Assembly (NCBI GenBank): GCA_023386495.1
Contig: JAEWJS010000113.1
Coordinates: forward strand, 1 to 38,061
DNA: 38,061 nt
Direction of reading: 5' to 3'
Source of the DNA: Bacillota bacterium
GTDB taxonomy: Bacteria > Bacillota > Bacilli > Paenibacillales > Paenibacillaceae
In this document: positions 23,386 through 32,052 of the stretch, piece by piece
Layout: each line of letters opens with the position of its first letter
How positions within the stretch are numbered: the stretch's first letter is position 1
Position numbers and translations under genes: made by a program
The notes under the pieces: model-generated
Told to the model about the DNA's origin: nothing
Databases searched by the model: none
What the model saw: only the letters and a program-made list of their open reading frames with translations

Positions 23386-24645
23386 ATGGCATTCCAGAAG
23401 CCGCCCGGCACGCAGGATATTCTGCCGGGCATCGTGGACAAATGGCAGTACGCCGAGGCGAAGGCGCGTGACCTGTGCCGCAGATTCAACTACCGCGAGA
23501 TTCGCACGCCGGTATTCGAATCGACGGACCTGTTCCAGCGCGGCGTCGGCGAGACGACGGACATCGTGGAGAAGGAGATGTATACCTTCACCGACCGGGG
23601 CGATCGCAGCATTACGCTGCGGCCGGAGGGCACGGCCGGCGTGGTTCGCGCTTATGTCGAGAACAAGCTGTACGGCGAGCCCGATCTGACCAAGCTGTAC
23701 TACATCGGACCGATGTTCCGCTACGAGCGGCAGCAGGCGGGCAGGTACCGCCAGTTCCACCAATTCGGCATCGAGGCGCTCGGCGCCGTCGATCCCGCGC
23801 TAGATGCGGAGGTTATCGCGCTGGGCTACACCTTCTATCAGGAGGTGGGGCTGAAGGGCGTGCACGTCGAGGTGAATTCCGTCGGCACGCCGGCCGTTCG
23901 CGCCGCGTTCCGCGACCGGCTGCTGTCGTTCCTGACGCCGATGCAAGACAGCCTCTGCAGCGATTGCCAATCACGCATAGAGCGCAATCCGCTCCGCGTG
24001 CTGGACTGCAAGAAGGACCAGGACAAATTCGGCGATGCACCGTCCATTCTGGACAGCCTCGACGAGGAATGTCAGTCGCACTTCGATGCTGTGCTTACGC
24101 ATCTCAAGGCACTGAACATTCCATACGAAGTGAACCATCGCCTTGTCCGCGGATTGGACTACTACACGCACACCGCGTTCGAGTACAAGGCGGCCGGAAT
24201 CGGCGCGATCGATACGATCGGCGGCGGCGGCCGTTATGACGGACTGGTGTCCGGCATCGGCGGGCCGGAGCAGCCGGGCGTCGGACTGGGGATCGGGCTG
24301 GAGCGTACCGTCATGCTGCTGGAGAGCCAGCAGGTCGATCTTGGCGAACTGAACCGACTCGATGTGTATCTTATCGGCTTAGGCGATGCGGCGGAGCGGG
24401 AGACCGTGCGTCTCTTGCAAGAGGTGAGACTTGCCGGCTTGTCCGCCGAACGCGACTATGCGGGCCGCAAGCTGAAGGCACAGATGAAGTCGGCGGATCG
24501 ATTCCGCGTTCGTTATACGGCCATATTAGGCGATGATGAGCTGGCACGCGGAGAGATCGCGCTCAAGGATATGGAGACAGGCGAGCAGCGCTTCGTACCG
24601 ATGAATCAGCTTGCCCAGTCACTCGTTAGCCAGAATTCCCAATAG
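23386..24645 (+). CDS. hisS: Histidyl-tRNA synthetase
   Basis: The class II HisRS of 419 residues begins FQKPPGTQDILPG. Motif 1 is in the following helix (FNYREIRTPVFESTDLFQRGVGETTDIVEKEMYTF), motif 2 is TLRPEGTAGVVRAY with GPMFRYERQQAGRYRQFHQFGIEALG, and the histidine-specific signatures are LVRGLDYYTHTAFEY and GGGGRYDGL. Motif 3 is GLGIGLERTVML, and a C-terminal anticodon-binding domain ends the protein. AAGGAGG is 8 nt upstream of the ATG. It is the first gene after the T-box leader and is followed by aspS with a 35-base gap. Confidence 0.96.
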   Translation: MAFQKPPGTQDILPGIVDKWQYAEAKARDLCRRFNYREIRTPVFESTDLFQRGVGETTDIVEKEMYTFTDRGDRSITLRPEGTAGVVRAYVENKLYGEPDLTKLYYIGPMFRYERQQAGRYRQFHQFGIEALGAVDPALDAEVIALGYTFYQEVGLKGVHVEVNSVGTPAVRAAFRDRLLSFLTPMQDSLCSDCQSRIERNPLRVLDCKKDQDKFGDAPSILDSLDEECQSHFDAVLTHLKALNIPYEVNHRLVRGLDYYTHTAFEYKAAGIGAIDTIGGGGRYDGLVSGIGGPEQPGVGLGIGLERTVMLLESQQVDLGELNRLDVYLIGLGDAAERETVRLLQEVRLAGLSAERDYAGRKLKAQMKSADRFRVRYTAILGDDELARGEIALKDMETGEQRFVPMNQLAQSLVSQNSQ

Positions 24646-24680
24646 AACGAATCTTGAAATTCGAAAGGAAGTTGACCAAG

Positions 24681-26483
24681 ATGATGTTAAAAACGCACCA
24701 ATGCGGCACACTGACAAAAGCGGATGTCGGAACGACAGTAACGCTGAACGGCTGGGTACAGCGCCGGCGTGACCTCGGAGGCGTCCTGTTCATCGACCTG
24801 CGCGACCGGACCGGCATCGTGCAAATCGTATTCAACCCGGATTTCTCCGGCGACGCGCTGGCGATCGGCGACCGGGCACGCAATGAATTCGTGCTGGCCG
24901 TCAAGGGCGAGGTTGTCCTCCGCGATGAAGAGACCGTGAACAAGAACCTCTCGACGGGCGAGATCGAAGTGCGCGTGAAAGAAATCGAGATCATGAACGC
25001 GGCGAAGACGCCGCCGTTCCCGATCGAAGACGGCGTTGAGGTCGACGAATCGCTGCGGCTGAAGTACCGTTACCTGGATCTGCGCAGACCGGAGATGCAG
25101 CGCACGCTGCTGCTTCGTTCCAAGGCAGCGAAAGTATTCCGCGACTTCCTCGATAACGAAGGCTTCGTCGAAGTCGAGACGCCGATCCTGACGAAGAGCA
25201 CGCCGGAAGGCGCGCGCGATTACCTGGTGCCGAGCCGAGTACATCCCGAAGAATTTTTCGCGCTGCCGCAATCGCCGCAAATCTTCAAGCAGCTGCTCAT
25301 GGTCGGCGGCTTGGAGCGCTACTATCAGATCGCGCGCTGTTTCCGCGACGAGGACCTGCGTGCAGACCGTCAGCCGGAATTCACGCAAGTGGACATCGAG
25401 ACGTCGTTCCTGTCGCAGGATCAGCTCCTGGGCATGATGGAGCAGCTCGCGGCGCGACTGTTCCGCGAGACGGTCGGCGTCGAGATCCCGACGCCGTTCC
25501 AGCGGATCACGTATGCCGATGCGATGAACAAATACGGCTCCGACAAGCCGGACCTGCGTTTCGGACTCGAGATGGAAGATATTACGGACATCGTAGCCGG
25601 CAGCGAAGTAAAAGTATTCGCGACGGTCGCATCCACGGGCGGCGTCGTCAAGGTGCTGAACGCGAAGGGCTGCGCGAGCTGGAGCCGCAAGGAGCTGGAT
25701 GACCTGCAGCCGTTCGCGGCACGTTACGGCGGCAAGGGATTGGCATGGGTCACGGTGAAGGAAGGCGAATGGCGCGGCCCGATCGTGAAATTCTTCAAGC
25801 CGGAAGAAATCGCGGCGTTAACGGAGCGTCTTGCGGTCGAAGAGGGCGACCTGCTGCTATTCTCCGCGGACAAGAAGAAAGTCGTGGCGGACGTGCTCGG
25901 CAACCTTCGTCTCAAAATCGGCAAAGATCTGGGCTTGATCGACGAGTCTTCTTACAAGTTCGCGTGGGTGGTAGACTTCCCGCTGCTCGGCTGGGACGAA
26001 GAAGCGAAGCGCTATGTGGCGGAGCATCATCCGTTCACGCGGCCGAACGAGGATGACCTGCCGCTGTTCGATACGGACCCTGGCGCGATTCGCGCGCAAG
26101 CCTATGACCTTGTGCTGAACGGTTACGAGGTGGGCGGCGGCTCGATGCGGATCTATAAGCGGGACGTGCAAGAGAAAATGTTCGAAGCGCTCGGCTTCTC
26201 CCCGGAGGAGGCGCGCGAGAAGTTCGGCTTCCTGCTCGAGGCGTTCGAGTACGGCACGCCTCCGCACGGCGGCATCGCCTTCGGCTTCGACCGCCTGGTC
26301 ATGCTGCTGACAGGCCGGACGAACCTGCGCGAGACGATCGCCTTCCCGAAAACGGCGAACGCGACCGACCTGTTGACCGATGCGCCTTCGCCGGTCGAGC
26401 TGTCGCAGCTCGAGCAGCTTCATATCCGCACGGTACCGAAGCCGCAGACGAAGCCTCCGGTTGCCACGAACGCGCAAGGGTAA
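24681..26483 (+). CDS. aspS: Aspartyl-tRNA synthetase
   Basis: A bacterial-type class II AspRS of about 600 residues. It has the N-terminal OB anticodon domain (TVTLNGWVQRRRDLGGVLFIDLRDRTGIVQIVF), motif 1 and YRYLDLRRPEMQ, the flipping loop LTKSTPEGARDYLVPSR, motif 2 (YQIARCFRDEDLRADRQPEFTQVDIE), the GAD insertion domain in the middle, and motif 3 (GGIAFGFDRLVMLLTG). AAGGAA precedes the start at 10 nt; a second ATG at 24684 is equally possible. It is co-transcribed with hisS under the T-box. Whether it also charges tRNA-Asn (non-discriminating type) cannot be decided from the window but bears on the leader's specificity. Confidence 0.96.
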   Translation: MMLKTHQCGTLTKADVGTTVTLNGWVQRRRDLGGVLFIDLRDRTGIVQIVFNPDFSGDALAIGDRARNEFVLAVKGEVVLRDEETVNKNLSTGEIEVRVKEIEIMNAAKTPPFPIEDGVEVDESLRLKYRYLDLRRPEMQRTLLLRSKAAKVFRDFLDNEGFVEVETPILTKSTPEGARDYLVPSRVHPEEFFALPQSPQIFKQLLMVGGLERYYQIARCFRDEDLRADRQPEFTQVDIETSFLSQDQLLGMMEQLAARLFRETVGVEIPTPFQRITYADAMNKYGSDKPDLRFGLEMEDITDIVAGSEVKVFATVASTGGVVKVLNAKGCASWSRKELDDLQPFAARYGGKGLAWVTVKEGEWRGPIVKFFKPEEIAALTERLAVEEGDLLLFSADKKKVVADVLGNLRLKIGKDLGLIDESSYKFAWVVDFPLLGWDEEAKRYVAEHHPFTRPNEDDLPLFDTDPGAIRAQAYDLVLNGYEVGGGSMRIYKRDVQEKMFEALGFSPEEAREKFGFLLEAFEYGTPPHGGIAFGFDRLVMLLTGRTNLRETIAFPKTANATDLLTDAPSPVELSQLEQLHIRTVPKPQTKPPVATNAQG

Positions 26484-26529
26484 TGGCGGCGACAAGCTGA
26501 GCCTATCCTTCTGAAGGAGCGATGAGTAT

Positions 26530-27285
26530 ATGCTGCATCAATTTTCCCGGACGGAGCTGGCGATCGGCCCCGAAGGGCTCGAGGTCATGAAAGGGAGCAC
26601 GGTCGCCGTGCTGGGCATCGGCGGCGTCGGCGCAATTGCCGCCGAGGCGCTCGCCCGCACGGGTATCGGCAGACTGATCTTGATCGACAAAGACGTGGTC
26701 GACATAACGAACGTGAACCGGCAGGTAATCGCGCTGACGACGACGGTCGGCCAGCCGAAGGTCGATCTGATGCACGATCGGATCAAGCAGATCAATCCGG
26801 ACTGCGACGTCGTCCCGATGAAGATGTTCTACACGGAGGAGACGTATGAGAAGCTGTTCGAATACAAGCTGGATTACGTCCTCGATGCATCGGATACGAT
26901 CGGCTATAAGATCCATCTGATTAAGCAGTGTCTGGAGCGGAATATTCCGATCATCTCCAGCATGGGGGCCGCGAACAAGATGGATCCGACGAAGTTCCAA
27001 GTCGTCGATATCTCCAAGACGCATACCGACCCGCTGGCCAAGGTGATTCGCACGAAGCTGCGCAAGGACGGCATTAAGAAGGGCGTGAAGGTGGTCTTCT
27101 CGACGGAGGACCCCGTTAAGCCGCGCGAGGACGTCACCCAGCGCATCGTGCCGGAGAATGCGCCGGAGATCCGCAAGGCGCAGCAGCCTCCTGCCAGCAA
27201 TGCTTTCGTGCCGCCCGTTGCCGGCCTGATCGCCGTCAGTGTCGTGATTCGCGACCTTCTCGCGGCAGCCGAAGCACAAGCATAA
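26530..27285 (+). CDS. tcdA: tRNA threonylcarbamoyladenosine dehydratase TcdA
   Basis: TcdA is an E1-like enzyme that cyclises t6A37 of tRNA to ct6A in an ATP-dependent step. The 251-residue protein has the nucleotide-binding signature VAVLGIGGVGAIAAEALARTGIGRLILIDKDVVDITNVNRQ, then YVLDASDTIGYK, ISSMGAANKMDPTKFQVVDISKTHTDPLAKVIRTKLRK, all characteristic of the TcdA/YgdL family. It is the third gene of the hisS operon, as yrvM is in B. subtilis. The ATG lies after AAGGAG at about 11 nt. Confidence 0.93.
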   Translation: MLHQFSRTELAIGPEGLEVMKGSTVAVLGIGGVGAIAAEALARTGIGRLILIDKDVVDITNVNRQVIALTTTVGQPKVDLMHDRIKQINPDCDVVPMKMFYTEETYEKLFEYKLDYVLDASDTIGYKIHLIKQCLERNIPIISSMGAANKMDPTKFQVVDISKTHTDPLAKVIRTKLRKDGIKKGVKVVFSTEDPVKPREDVTQRIVPENAPEIRKAQQPPASNAFVPPVAGLIAVSVVIRDLLAAAEAQA

Positions 27286-27307
27286 CGATTACCGAATACA
27301 GCGACAG

Positions 27308-27350
27308 AGCCGCAGACACTCTGGAGAGAACGGGAGCCTGCGGCTTTCTT
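27308..27350 (+). terminator. Terminator of the hisS-aspS-tcdA operon
   Basis: AGCCGCAG (27308-27315) pairs with CTGCGGCT (27338-27345); an inner CTC/GAG pair shortens the 22 nt loop. TTCTT follows. Moderate strength. Confidence 0.65.
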
Positions 27351-27385
27351 CATGTAGCATGTAAGAAGTGAAAGGGGAATTATGG

Positions 27386-28093
27386 ATGGATTCACACGTG
27401 ATCCGGTGGCTTGGCGCGATCGTGATTGGGAGTATGCTGGTCTCCTGCAGCCCCGAAGGGAACGGCACGGTCAACGGTAACGGCAATAGCAGCAACGATA
27501 ATGGCAGTAGCGAAGAGGCGGCAATCGAGCTGCCGCCGGCAGCGGAACCGCCGGCTGTCGTTCAGGAGGAGATAACGGACGTGGACGCTGTCCAGGAGCC
27601 GCAGGTCGATCATCAAACGGCACAATCGCCTGACGGTCGCTATCGCATGGAGACGTTCGGCGTCAATGACGCGATTACGGCAGCCGGGCTGTACCCAGCC
27701 GCCGAAATTCGCTTGGTCGATCTCTCTAACGAAGAGGTCAAATGGTCGACGCACGGCTACTACAGGCAGAGCTTCTTATGGTCGCCCGACAGCCGGTATG
27801 CGGCCGTCTATGCCGAGTCGCGTACCCACGGGGAAACCTTCCTTGTCGACGTCGAAACGATGGACGTGATCCTGCTGCCCAATATGGATGCCGTTATGCC
27901 TTACTGGGAGGGCGAGACGATGACCGAGAACGAGTATCTTCGGCATGATCCTTATTTTCGACACGTAAGCTGGCTGGACGAAGATCGCATTCGCATCGCC
28001 TTCGAATGGAACGGCAGCGGCGACGATCGCTATAGCGGGACTTACGAATACAGCGTGTCTGAGCGGAAGCTGCTGGCAGTAGAGTGGGAGTAA
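27386..28093 (+). CDS. Predicted lipoprotein with beta-propeller-like repeats, unknown function
   Basis: The start at 27386 has AAAGGGG 8 nt upstream. It gives MDSHVIRWLGAIVIGSMLVSC, a lipoprotein signal peptide with lipobox LVSC and the modified cysteine at residue 21; the frame is open upstream to a GTG at 27368 inside the SD region. A low-complexity Asn/Gly/Ser and Glu/Pro linker (residues about 22-75) tethers a domain with repeats such as SPDGRYRMETFG and WSPDSRYAAVYAES, similar to TolB or WD40-type blades. It may be a partial propeller of two or three blades. It is preceded and followed by terminators, so it is probably monocistronic. I do not recognise a named family. Confidence 0.75.
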   Translation: MDSHVIRWLGAIVIGSMLVSCSPEGNGTVNGNGNSSNDNGSSEEAAIELPPAAEPPAVVQEEITDVDAVQEPQVDHQTAQSPDGRYRMETFGVNDAITAAGLYPAAEIRLVDLSNEEVKWSTHGYYRQSFLWSPDSRYAAVYAESRTHGETFLVDVETMDVILLPNMDAVMPYWEGETMTENEYLRHDPYFRHVSWLDEDRIRIAFEWNGSGDDRYSGTYEYSVSERKLLAVEWE

Positions 28094-28115
28094 TGTAGAA
28101 ATGTCCATTGCATAG

Positions 28116-28164
28116 AAAAACGGTCGTTCAGGGGTTATACAAGACCCTGATCGACCGTTTTTTT
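28116..28164. terminator. Bidirectional terminator between convergent genes
   Basis: AAAAACGGTCG (28116-28126) pairs with CGACCGTTTTT (28152-28162), and TCAGGG/CCCTGA (28128-28133, 28145-28150) extends the stem. Poly-A on the left and poly-T on the right make it work for the lipoprotein gene (+) and the receptor gene (-). Confidence 0.9.
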
Positions 28165-28168
28165 GCAG

Positions 28169-29677
28169 TCATCTGCTGGATTGTTCGCCGCCGTTGTTCT
28201 TCGTCGTCAGCTGCTTCAGCTCCGAGACGAGCGCGTCCAGCTTGTCGTAGCCGGTTACGATGTCCGTCATGACGCGGTCCTGCTTGGCCATGCTGGCGCT
28301 GACTTCCGCGACCGCGGCCATGTTCTGGCTGACGGTAGAAGCGACGCGGTTCATCTCGTACGCGATGGTGGCATACGATTCGTTCAATCGGCTCGCGGAC
28401 GTTGAAGCTTCCTCCGAGCGCGATTTGACGGTCTCGGCCGTGCCGGCGATCTGCTCGATGATCTGTTCGACGCGCTGCGTAGCGGAGTAACTCGTCGATG
28501 CGGCCGCTTGTCCCAGCCTTACCTGCTCATGGGCTTCGACGATGCGTTCGCGCACGATGCTGAGGATCGAGGCAATCTCCTCCGCCGACTGGCGGGCATT
28601 ATCCGCAAGCTTGCGAACCTCTCCGGCGACGACGGCAAATCCTTTCCCTTGCTCGCCTGCGCGAGCCGCTTCGATGGCGGCATTCAGCGACAGCAGATTC
28701 GTCTGTTCGGAAATGTCGGTGATCGTGCTAATGATCGAGCTTACCCGTTCGTTCTGCTCGTTGAGCTCTTGCATGACCTTGACCGTCGTGTCGCTCAGCT
28801 TGGCGACGCGTTCGACTTCCTCGGTCAGCGTATCGATCTCAGACTTGCCTTCCTGTGCCATATCGGCCGTCTCGGCCGCAGCTTGCCGCAGGTAAGCGGA
28901 GTCGTCGGCCAAGCGATGCACGACGTTCTCCATCGACTGAACGGATTCGGTCACGTTCACGACGGAAGCGCTCTGCTCGCCGACGGCAAGCGACATTTCG
29001 GAGAACGTGCCCGTCACCTCCCTGGTGATCGTGCCGGCGCCGGATACGCTAGTCTTCTGGCTGTCGCTAAAATCGTTCAGCACAAGGATCGACGCCTTCA
29101 GCTTGCTCAGCATGTCCTCGGTCGTCTCCTTGGCTTGCAGTGCCTCAGCACGTTCCGTCAGCACCTGCTGCTGCAGCCGGCTGCTGAAGCGGGTCGAGAA
29201 GATAAGCGCCGCGGAGATGAACGCCAGATACATATAGAGGAATAGCAGCGATTCATTCGGGAAGATCGCATCGCGGATCTCAGCGTTGCTGAATAGATAG
29301 GTTGTCAGGGCAGCGCCCAGTATCGCGGTCAGCAGGATCGGCTTGTAATTATTGTAGAGCGTCATGATGGCAATGCAGACGTAGACGAGAAAATAAGTGC
29401 TGACAATCGGCGCAGGATCGGACACGATCAGGAAGCAGACAAGCGACATCAAGAAAAATGGAACGAGATACATGATGGTCCCTGTCAGCAGTCGGCGATA
29501 AGCGCATACGGTTACGAACAGGCATACGATTGACCCGCACACGGCAAGCGTCGTGATCATGGATGCCGGTAATCCTGCCGCGATGTCAGCGACGATGCCG
29601 AGGGCAAGCATAGCCCAGAGGATGCTGGAGAACAGGCGGTTGCGCCGGTCCAGCACGGTTAGCGGTATAGAGTTCAT
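28169..29677 (-). CDS. Methyl-accepting chemotaxis-type receptor with six-helix membrane domain
   Basis: The 502-residue protein has an N-terminal membrane region of six helices (residues about 15-165) instead of a large extracellular sensor. It is followed without an obvious HAMP domain by a long coiled coil and the MCP signalling domain. The conserved hairpin tip is NLLSLNAAIEAARAGEQGKGFAVVAGEVRKLADNARQSAEEI. It should pass a signal, perhaps membrane state or a lipophilic ligand, to CheA/CheW. It lies 66 bases downstream of the GNAT acyltransferase gene on the same strand with no terminator, so the pair is probably an operon. The SD (AAGGTG, about 13 nt) is weak. Confidence 0.9.
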   Translation of the reverse strand: MNSIPLTVLDRRNRLFSSILWAMLALGIVADIAAGLPASMITTLAVCGSIVCLFVTVCAYRRLLTGTIMYLVPFFLMSLVCFLIVSDPAPIVSTYFLVYVCIAIMTLYNNYKPILLTAILGAALTTYLFSNAEIRDAIFPNESLLFLYMYLAFISAALIFSTRFSSRLQQQVLTERAEALQAKETTEDMLSKLKASILVLNDFSDSQKTSVSGAGTITREVTGTFSEMSLAVGEQSASVVNVTESVQSMENVVHRLADDSAYLRQAAAETADMAQEGKSEIDTLTEEVERVAKLSDTTVKVMQELNEQNERVSSIISTITDISEQTNLLSLNAAIEAARAGEQGKGFAVVAGEVRKLADNARQSAEEIASILSIVRERIVEAHEQVRLGQAAASTSYSATQRVEQIIEQIAGTAETVKSRSEEASTSASRLNESYATIAYEMNRVASTVSQNMAAVAEVSASMAKQDRVMTDIVTGYDKLDALVSELKQLTTKNNGGEQSSR

Positions 29678-29743
29678 GGGATGGGATTCGCACCTTCTTC
29701 AAAAGAATGGAGGCAGCCCGAAGCCCACCCGCACGAATCTCTT

Positions 29744-30301
29744 TCAGACAGAAGAAGTCGCGAAGGACGGAGCGGGCTCCGGGATACCGTATTTGGCGGG
29801 ATTGGCTGCCATTTCGGAGATATTAATGACAACAGGCAGCACATAATCCCCTTTGTAGAACGTCTTAGCGCCTACAATCGTGATCGGTGCGCGGTACGTT
29901 ATACGCAGCGCGCGGTAAAAAATCGGGTCGAGCAGCGAGACGAAATAACGGATCCCCCTTTCCCTTGCGACCAGTACGCCTGACCACAGCAATTCACTAA
30001 CAATCTTCCCCCTATATTCGGGCAGAATAGCGAATTTGTCAATCTCTGCTACTTTTTGCGGATCCAGATTTAAGTCCAGAGTCTCTTGTCTTCCGATTAC
30101 GCTGGCGAATGCGCTCGTATCGGGGTGAAAGCTGCGGTATTCAGACGTGCCTACGAATGACCCGTCCGGCCCGATCACAAGGTAGCGATCGAGGACATTG
30201 TCGGAGAACTCGAATGCGTATCCCTTTTCGCGCCATGCGGTCATCCAAATGTAGTGAAAATAGGCGAGTTCTTGTTCGGTTTCGACGCGTTTAATCATCA
30301 T
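29744..30301 (-). CDS. GNAT-fold acyltransferase, LuxI/FeeM-like
   Basis: A 185-residue protein whose layout resembles the acyl-transferring branch of GNAT enzymes (LuxI autoinducer synthases, FeeM N-acyl amino acid synthases) more than ordinary acetyltransferases. It has an N-terminal DRYLVIGPDGSFVGTSEYRSFHP, like the substrate-entry segment with a conserved Arg before a Pro. It then has VAEIDKFAILPEYRGK (E86, R97), comparable to the E-x-x-R-F-x-V element, and a hydrophobic C-terminal half. A usual acetyl-CoA P-loop (Q/RxxGxG/A) is not evident. AAGGAG precedes two adjacent ATGs (30301 and 30298). A perfect palindrome lies upstream. The assignment is by pattern only; a plain GNAT acetyltransferase remains possible. 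Confidence 0.68.
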   Translation of the reverse strand: MMIKRVETEQELAYFHYIWMTAWREKGYAFEFSDNVLDRYLVIGPDGSFVGTSEYRSFHPDTSAFASVIGRQETLDLNLDPQKVAEIDKFAILPEYRGKIVSELLWSGVLVARERGIRYFVSLLDPIFYRALRITYRAPITIVGAKTFYKGDYVLPVVINISEMAANPAKYGIPEPAPSFATSSV

Positions 30302-30338
30302 TCCACTCCTTCTTTAGTCTCATAGACAGCCCTTATTT

Positions 30339-30357
30339 TGACAGGATTGTCCTGTCA
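30339..30357. promoter_or_regulatory. Palindromic operator candidate upstream of the GNAT gene
   Basis: TGACAGGA-TTG-TCCTGTCA is an 8 bp perfect inverted repeat around three bases. It lies 38 bases before the GNAT ATG, in the region between the divergent GNAT (-) and rarA (+) genes. The dyad suits a dimeric repressor or activator. No regulator gene adjoins it. Confidence 0.6.
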
Positions 30358-30520
30358 TTCTATCAAATGGAAGAGTGTGGAAGAACCGTTCGAATTTCCT
30401 ATTTTGCCGTTAGGCCGAAGGGCACTTGCCTCGACGATTTCAGACAATGGTTGTCAGATCATGGCGCAAGTGGCGAACGTGTGTGCGAATATGGTATGAT
30501 CGGGGCATGAGGTGATCGGG

Positions 30521-31861
30521 GTGGACTTATTCTCCTATCAAGATACGACAACGCCGAAAGCGCGTCTATTGGCCGATCGCATGCGTCCTCAGACGCTCGT
30601 GGATTACATCGGCCAGGAGGCTATCATAGGACCGGGCAAGCTGCTGCGCCGGGCAATCGAGGGCGACCAGGTATCATCGATTCTGCTGTACGGCCCTCCA
30701 GGCTGCGGCAAGACGACGCTGGCCCATATCATATCGAATCATACGTCCGGCGAGTTCGTCCGGCTGAACGCGGTCGATGCCACCGTCAAGGACGTCCGCG
30801 AGGTGATCGAGCGGGCGAAGAGCACGAAGTCGCTATACGGCCGCAAGACGATCCTGTTCCTGGACGAGGTGCACCGCTTCAATACGTCCAGACAAGATGC
30901 GCTGCTGCCGGCGGTCGAGCAGGGCATCATCATCTTCATCGGCGCCACGACGGAGAACCCGTTCCATCATGTGAACGGCGCTTTGCTGTCCCGTTCGACG
31001 CTGTTCCAGTTGGAGCCGCTGCGGAAGGAGCATTCGCTCGAGGCGATGCGCCGCGCGCTGGCCGATTCCGAACGCGGGCTTGGCTTCATGAAGCTGGAGG
31101 TAGACGAGGAAGCGCTCATGCACATTGCCTCGATGGCAAGCGGGGACATTCGCCGCGCGCTGAACGCGCTCGAGCTGGCGGCCGTAACGACCGGCTCGCG
31201 GCCGGACGGCATCGTGCACATCTCGCTCGAAGTCGCGGAGGAATCGATCCGCAAGCCGACGGTTCGCGCGGACGAGTCCACGCAATACGACGTGCTGTCC
31301 GCCTTCCATAAGAGCGTGCGCGGTTCCAGCGACGCGGCATTGTTCTGGTTCCTGTACGCGGTCGAGAAGCTGGGCATGGACCCGATGACATTCCTTCGCC
31401 GCTTGATCGTCGCTTGCAGCGAGGATATCGGACTGGCGAATCCGCAAGCGATGGTGCAGGCAGTCACGGCCATGGACGCCTATCATAAGATCGGGTGGCC
31501 GGAAGCGAAGTACAATATCGCGCAGGCGATCTTGTTCGCGGTCGAGAGCCCGAAGTCGAATCATACGACCGCGGCGATCGGGCGGGTCATGGACGCGATC
31601 GGCAGCACGGGCACGATGGAGGTGCCGCTGCACTTGCGCGACGGGCACTACAGCGGCTCCGTGCAGCTCGGTCATACCGGCTACCGCTATCCGCACGACT
31701 ATCCCGGGCATTACGTCGATCAACAGTACCTGCCCGATAAGCTCGACGGACGCCATTTCTATGAGGCAAGCGAGCAAGGGATGGAGGATAAGATCCGCCA
31801 GAACCAAGCGATTAGGCGCAAAAAGGCGGGAAGCGCGAGGGATTCGGGCAAAAAGGTATAA
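30521..31861 (+). CDS. rarA: Replication-associated recombination protein RarA (MgsA)
   Basis: RarA is an AAA+ ATPase of the clamp-loader/RuvB class that acts at stalled replication forks. The 446-residue protein has LADRMRPQTLVDYIGQEAIIG, Walker A GPPGCGKTT, Walker B LFLDEVHRFN, sensor 1 GATTENPF, and the C-terminal oligomerisation domain (AFHKSVRGSSDAALFWFLYAVEKLGMDP, EDIGLANPQA). The GTG at 30521 gives MDLFSYQ and lies 8 nt after GAGG of a GAGGTGATC SD; the GTG at 30512 lies inside that SD. A TATGAT box with an upstream TGG is at 30495-30500. In B. subtilis the relative yrvN directly follows yrvM (tcdA); here three genes intervene. Confidence 0.94.
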   Translation: MDLFSYQDTTTPKARLLADRMRPQTLVDYIGQEAIIGPGKLLRRAIEGDQVSSILLYGPPGCGKTTLAHIISNHTSGEFVRLNAVDATVKDVREVIERAKSTKSLYGRKTILFLDEVHRFNTSRQDALLPAVEQGIIIFIGATTENPFHHVNGALLSRSTLFQLEPLRKEHSLEAMRRALADSERGLGFMKLEVDEEALMHIASMASGDIRRALNALELAAVTTGSRPDGIVHISLEVAEESIRKPTVRADESTQYDVLSAFHKSVRGSSDAALFWFLYAVEKLGMDPMTFLRRLIVACSEDIGLANPQAMVQAVTAMDAYHKIGWPEAKYNIAQAILFAVESPKSNHTTAAIGRVMDAIGSTGTMEVPLHLRDGHYSGSVQLGHTGYRYPHDYPGHYVDQQYLPDKLDGRHFYEASEQGMEDKIRQNQAIRRKKAGSARDSGKKV

Positions 31862-31978
31862 GCGGGGCAGGAAAAGGTTCATATTAGTCAACCTATGGCG
31901 AATAAACATCATTACAACCGATATTCGGGGATTTGACGTAGATGGACCTGATGGCATAAGCTTATTATAAACTTTATT

Positions 31979-32052
31979 TATAATTTTCAACTTGGAGGAG
32001 GTGTACCTGTCTCCATGAAAGCCCGCTTGGCGGGTAGTGGAGCAGGAAGTCG
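31979..32052 (+). promoter_or_regulatory. Structured leader of the CNNM/CorC-type gene
   Basis: Directly after a TATAAT box (31979-31984) the leader can fold in two exclusive ways. Fold A pairs GGAG (31994-31997) with CTCC (32011-32014) and AGG/CCT (31999-32001, 32006-32008), hiding the SD GGAGGAGG. Fold B pairs CCTG (32006-32009) with CAGG (32043-32046) and CTCCA (32011-32015) with TGGAG (32038-32042), enclosing a hairpin CCCGC/GCGGG (32022-32026, 32030-32034). Fold B frees the first SD but covers the upstream start codon and part of the second SD. Confidence 0.5.

Noticed and set aside
31862..31978. A gene or tRNA in the rarA-CNNM gap
   Set aside because: No cloverleaf, no start with SD; only a possible TTGACG (31933-31938)/CATAAG (31955-31960) promoter pair of low quality.
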